Shown here: positions 59,536 to 64,000 of the stretch, piece after piece
How positions within the stretch are numbered: position 1 is the first letter of the stretch
Layout of the letters: every line of letters begins with the position of its first letter
Origin: Monodelphis domestica
Taxonomy: Eukaryota > Chordata > Mammalia > Didelphimorphia > Didelphidae
Direction: 5' to 3'
Assembly (NCBI RefSeq): GCF_027887165.1
Contig: NC_077232.1
Span: 6,080,391-6,144,390 of the forward strand
DNA length: 64,000 bases
Notes under the pieces: model-generated
Told to the model about the DNA's origin: nothing
The model's input: only the letters and a program-made list of their open reading frames with translations
Database searches by the model: none
Made by a program: the position numbers and the translations under genes

Positions 59536-60667
59536 CACTCTCCCCTTATCCCTGCCAATGCCTTTGCCAGGAACATTTCAGGTGGGCCTCTTAAATAACT
59601 GCAGGTTGACTTTGGGGTCTTCTCTCAGCCCCGTCTCCTTCCCTCTCTCTATCTCCCACTCTGGGTCTCTGTCCTCACGTTCAGGTATGGGGCGCCCCAA
59701 GAGCCTCGGTCCTACAGGGTGTAGGCCCAGCTGTGCTCATCGGGGCCCCAGGCAGGGGTGGGTGCCCACAGGCCAGCAGCTACCCTGGTACTTACTCCCT
59801 GGAGGAAGGGAGGGGGAACGGAAGAGATGACTGAGCAGAGACTGAAATGGAGGGTGAGGTTGAGGCAGGCTGGCGGGTGGGGTGGGGCGGTACCCACTTC
59901 ATGGCCGCCTACAGCATCTCCACCTCAGCCAGCAGCTGCCGCACCAGCTCCTGCCCACATGGTTGTTCTTGCTGAAGCTGGGCATGCCACGTAGGCCACA
60001 CTCCATGCCAACGCCCATTCTGTTCAACGAGAGGTGGAGACAAGCCAACCCCAATCCCCAACTCGGGCACCTCTGCCACCCTCCAAGGTACACCTACCCA
60101 CTGACCCTAAGAAATGCCACTGGGGGTGCCTAAGCACCCGCCATTCTGTTCCCGTGTTAGTCCATCTCACTCCCCTGACATTTCTGTCCTGGTGCAAGAA
60201 ATGGTTTAAGGCTGGCAGAGGGCAAAGCAGTCCTGGGGTGGTGGCAGGTAGGTGGAGGACTGAATTACGCACTTGGTCAGGAAACTTGCAGAAGGAAACA
60301 GTTTGGACATGGGAAAGGAGGGGCATCTGGGCTTCTATGGTCACTGGCAAGGGGGGTGGTAAAGGCACAATGACAGAAAAGAGGCTCCTGAGGTTCTTGG
60401 TGGAACCAGGAGCAGAGAGGAGCTGTCTCCTTCTCCTTTTATTAGAGGGTGCTGTGTGGCCTGGCTGGGCTACCCAGAGACACAGCCTGCTGCCTATCTG
60501 GTCAGGCCACAAGGGCCCAGCTCTTTGCCTTCTAAGGCTCAGAGGGGTGAAACTAGCTCTTTCCCCTGACCCCAGACTTCAGGGATGACCTTTCACCTCC
60601 CCACTCCCCACCAGGCCAGCCCTTGAAACCTTGCACCCACCCTTCAGCTTTGCCTCTGAGTCTTTTT

Positions 60668-60826
60668 TCATAAACCTCAAGGCAGAAGAGCAGGAAGGGC
60701 TAGGCAATGGGGATTAAGTGACTTGCCTAGGGTCACATAGCTAGGAAGTGTCTGAGACCAGATTTGAACCCAGGACCTCCTGTCTCCAAGCCTAGTGCTC
60801 CATCCACTGAGCCACCTCGCTGCCCT
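60668..60826 (-). mobile_element. Marsupial tRNA-derived SINE, minus strand
   Basis: 'cctagggtcacatagctagg', reversed box B GATTTGAACC and end 'ctgagccacctcgctgccct'. Confidence 0.9.
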
Positions 60827-61057
60827 TGTCTCTGAGGCTTCCTGGAGCTGATGCCAGGATGCCAATGACTGTGGTAGGGCTTCAGATGGGTTTGTAAGAG
60901 GCAGGAAATCCTATAAGCCACCTTATTCCACTGCCTCTGCCCTTTCTCCATAGTCTATCTGAGGTTCTGACCCTCCCAACCAAACCTTGGATAGGCTTGT
61001 CAAGAGTCTGGTTGAGCCCAAGGCGACAGACTGAAATGTGACTGGCACCCACTTCTT

Positions 61058-61240
61058 TTATTTTTAAACCCTTACTTTCTGTCTTAATAACAACTCTACA
61101 ACAGAATGGCAAGGGCTAGGCAAGCAGGATCAAATGACTTGCCTAGGGTCTCACAGCTAGGAAGTATCTGATTTGTACCCAAGTCCTCCTGACTCCAGGT
61201 CTGGAGCTCTTTCTACTCTATCCACCAATTGTCCCTGGCA
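61058..61240 (-). mobile_element. Marsupial tRNA-derived SINE, minus strand, diverged
   Basis: 'ttaaacccttactttctgtc', 'tagggtctcacagctaggaa' and a degenerate head. Confidence 0.8.
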
Positions 61241-61429
61241 TCCACTACTAGGAAGGTCAAAGATATGGGCCACATGCTCTGTGGTTCTACAATGGATCTA
61301 AGTCACAAGGCTGATACTTGAAAGCTGTGTGGCCACTGGCAAAGTCACAACCTCTCTGGGCCTCAGCTCATTCCCCTTCAAAATGAATTGAATCTTTAGT
61401 AGTTGTGAGGCCATTCCCTAGTTGGCAGG

Positions 61430-61610
61430 CATCCGTTTTGGAAGGTTTGCCACTGACCTCCTTTCCCCTTTGTCAGCTCTGCCCTCCTCAGAGGCGTAAG
61501 CTCCATCAGGACAGAGGTGCCATCTGTGTCTCCAGCAACATTTGGCACAGTACCAAGCTCCTAGTGGGTCCTCAATAAATATGGGTTGAGTGAATGAATA
61601 AGGAAAGCCT
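61430..61610 (+). mobile_element. L2 LINE 3' end
   Basis: 'aagctccatcaggacagagg', 'acatttggcacagtaccaag' and 'caataaatatgggttgagtg' are L2 3'-terminal landmarks. Confidence 0.65.
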
Positions 61611-62032
61611 TCCCTTTCCTAACTACCTTATAGTCATTTATATTCATGAGCACTCCAAAGAACCAGAGCACTGGAGGCACTGAATAACAGAAAGACAGTA
61701 AGGGCTGGTCACTGGTGAGAGCAAGGAATGACAGAGAGTCAGACACAGTGCTGCCCTGGGACCCTTACTATGCAGAGAGAAGGCCTCCAGCATGTTGGGT
61801 GGATATCCTACAGGCATCCTATGGGAGGCCAGAGATAAGAGATGCAAGGGATAGGCAGGCTTGGATGGGTTGTGATCCAGATCTTAGACAGACCGATCAA
61901 GCAATCAATCAGAAATCATTTCTAGAGTGCCCACTATATGTCAGGAACTGGGCCAGCTGATGCAGACATAGACAAATGGGAAATGTTCCTTGTCTACAAG
62001 GAGTTCACATGGAGGGGACAATATTCATTCAT

Positions 62033-62795
62033 GAGGATATACAACATCCACCTGCAGGCATTTACAATATCCACCCATGAGGATAGACAGCATCCATCCA
62101 TGGGGATAAATGATAAAAATCCATAGGGATACACAGTGTCCATCCATGGGGATATACAACAACCATCTATGGGAATTTACAAAATCCTCCCATGGGGATA
62201 CCCAGTATCCATCTATAGATATTTACATCTTCCCATGGGGATATTCTGTATCCATCCATCCACAGAGATATACATCATCCATGGGGATACACAATATACA
62301 TATGTGGATATTTACAACATCCTCCCCTAGGGATATACAGTATCCATCTATAGATATTTACAACATCCTCCCCTGGGGATATACAGTATCCATCTATGGA
62401 TATTTACAACATCCTCCCCTGGGGATATACAGTATCCATCTATGGATATTTACAACATCCTCCCATGGGATATGCAATATCTATCTATAGATATTTACAA
62501 CATCCTCCCCTAGGGATATACAGTATCCATCTATGGATATTTACAACATCCTCCCCTGGGGATATACAGTATCCATCTATGGATATTTACAACATCCTCC
62601 CCTGGGGATATACAGTATCCATCTATGGATATTTACAACATCCTCCCATGGGATATGCAATATCTATCTATAGATATTTACAACATCCTCCCCTAGGGAT
62701 ATACAGTATCCATCTATGGATATTTGCAACATCCTCCTATGGGGATATACAATATCCATCCATCCTCAGAGATATGTAACACCCATACAAAGCAG
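62033..62795. repeat. 46-bp satellite with 183-bp higher-order period
   Basis: The unit GGGGATATACAGTATCCATC plus TATGGATATTTACAACATCC and TCCCCT repeats from about 62310; left-hand units are more diverged. A variant unit with CCCATGGGATATGCAATATC recurs at 62461 and 62644, 183 bp apart (four units less one base), so the recent expansion copied four-unit blocks. The unit is not a multiple of three, and the open frames (62110-62490, 62396-62779) simply cycle through it. Confidence 0.93.
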
Positions 62796-62849
62796 ATACA
62801 AAGTAACTCTAAGGCTACCCATCAGATGCCTTGTATCTGCTTTGTATGG
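62783..62849. repeat. Perfect 19-bp inverted repeat with 29-nt loop
   Basis: CCATACAAAGCAGATACAA (62783-62801) is exactly complementary to 62831-62849. It sits at the right edge of the satellite and could fold into a 67-nt hairpin. Confidence 0.9.
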
Positions 62850-63445
62850 TGAAGGGAGTCAGGGGGAATCAGAAGCTTTGTGGAGAAGGTGAAATCTGAT
62901 TCTAGGACATAGAGATGAAGCATGAAATGGGAAATGGAGGACTGTGTACAAGGAACAGCCAGATCACTTTAGTGGATAATCAAGTGCATGAAGGGGAGTA
63001 ATGCATGATTAGGCTGAAAAGGTAGAATGGGGTCAGGTTGTGAAGAATTTAAATGCCAAAGAGAAGAGTCCCTGGAGTTTACTGAGTATGGAAGTGGCAA
63101 GTTCTTTAGTCCGTTACTCCAGCTGCTGTATGGAGGACTGAATTGAGGCAAGGGAACTAGCATGGAGAATATTACAACAGTTCAGGGGAGAGGAGAGAGG
63201 GTCTGAGGTAGGGTGCTGACTATGTGGGCTTGGATAATCACATCCCTATGGAGGTAGAGAAATGACAAGCTTTGGCCACTGGGGGTGGGATGAGGAATTA
63301 GGGATAATGTCAAGGTTGAGTGCCAGGGCAATGGAGAAGGGTTACTTGCCATTCTCTCAATTAATCTAAGGTCCTATCCTAGTTCAACAGAGCACTCAAA
63401 CCCTCTCTGCTCCTGTCTGGAGCTTCAACCCTCAATAATCATTTT
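62850..63445. other. Intergenic DNA without recognised gene
   Basis: Wording such as 'gaagggagtcagggggaatc' and 'tttactgagtatggaagtgg' suggests an old interspersed repeat, but I cannot place it. No gene. Confidence 0.3.
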
Positions 63446-63447
63446 CT

Positions 63448-63632
63448 TTCTTAAACTCTTTACTTTCCATCTTAGAGTCAACACTAAGTATTAGTTCTAA
63501 GCCAGAAGAGTAGTAAGAGCTAGGCAATGGGGGTTAGTGACTTACCCAGAAAGTGTCTGAGGTCACACTTGAACCCAAGACCTCTCATCTCCAGGCCTGG
63601 CTCTCTATCCACTGAGCCATCTAGCAACCCCT
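63448..63632 (-). mobile_element. Marsupial tRNA-derived SINE, minus strand
   Basis: 'cttagagtcaacactaagta', a short deletion in the central block, reversed box B (ACTTGAACCC) and head 'ccactgagccatctagcaac'. Confidence 0.88.
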
Positions 63633-63689
63633 AAGATTTAAGATGGTATTCAAGATGCGAAATGCCCTAGTCTGGGATAGTGCAAAGTC

Positions 63690-64000
63690 CTAAACTGGGC
63701 CTTGATTTCTCTTTCTCTCTCTCTCTTTTTTTTTATAGACAATGAATAACTGTTCTTTCAATTGTGCTTCCCCATCTTGTTCCTGGATTTCCTTACAAGA
63801 AGAATAAAAGTATACCTAATTTAAAAAAATTTAAAAAAGAGTGAGGAAAGAGTAGTATTTTACACAAAGTAATTGCACTGAGGTGAGCAGAAGAAACACC
63901 TAAAAGGCTTTTTCATCTGTCTGTTTATCCCTTTATTCATGTGAGGAAATCCAGGAAGCAGAGGCAGTGCGGGGAACACAGGATGTGGGATTCCAAAAAT
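63690..64000 (+). other. AT-rich right edge, probable L1 or SINE tail remnants
   Basis: Contains a CT/T-run (63711-63738) and A/T-rich DNA with AATAAAAG near 63805. No gene is visible before the window ends. Confidence 0.35.

Noticed and set aside
62110-62779. Open frames reading MDIYNILPWGY-type repeats
   Set aside because: The 46-bp unit cycles through all three frames; not a protein repeat.

Overview
This window is nuclear DNA from a mammal, almost certainly a marsupial. It carries spliced vertebrate genes with GT/AG introns, CpG-rich promoters, L1 and L2 LINE remnants and MIR. It also has more than a dozen copies of a roughly 200-bp tRNA-derived SINE with a box-B core (GGTTCAAATC), of a kind abundant in opossum and Australian marsupial genomes. 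Species cannot be fixed from the sequence alone.

Gene content matches human 11q13.2 in reversed orientation. From left to right: TBC1D10C (minus, exons 1-7 seen, 3' end not found), PPP1CA (plus, complete), RAD9A (minus, complete), about 21 kb of repeat-rich intergenic DNA, CLCF1 (plus, complete, with a possible second first exon), and POLD4 (plus, complete). The last 9-11 kb has no gene I can recognise. All four complete or near-complete coding sequences were assembled by hand from exon reading frame, splice sites and phase: PPP1CA 330 aa, RAD9A 370 aa, CLCF1 226 aa, POLD4 116 aa, TBC1D10C 281 aa to the last visible exon.

The neighbours do unrelated jobs in unrelated pathways and share no operon-like logic: a RAB/RAS GTPase-activating protein of lymphocytes, the PP1 alpha catalytic subunit, the RAD9 subunit of the 9-1-1 DNA-damage clamp, a secreted gp130 cytokine, and the small subunit of DNA polymerase delta. 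PPP1CA and RAD9A converge tail to tail, with poly(A) signals less than 100 bp apart.

The rest is repeats: a 23/24-bp G-rich minisatellite in TBC1D10C intron 5, a ~125-bp pyrimidine repeat in TBC1D10C intron 2, several homopurine or homopyrimidine tracts, a C-rich array abutting the last CLCF1 exon, a solitary retroviral LTR with 4-bp target duplication inside an L2, and a 46-bp satellite with a 183-bp higher-order period near the right end.

The most striking unexplained signal is a 37-nt segment of PPP1CA intron 2 that is complementary to PPP1CA exon 5 (33 Watson-Crick pairs, 3 G-U, 1 mismatch). It would form a long-range duplex in the pre-mRNA. I saw no previously undescribed multi-gene system.
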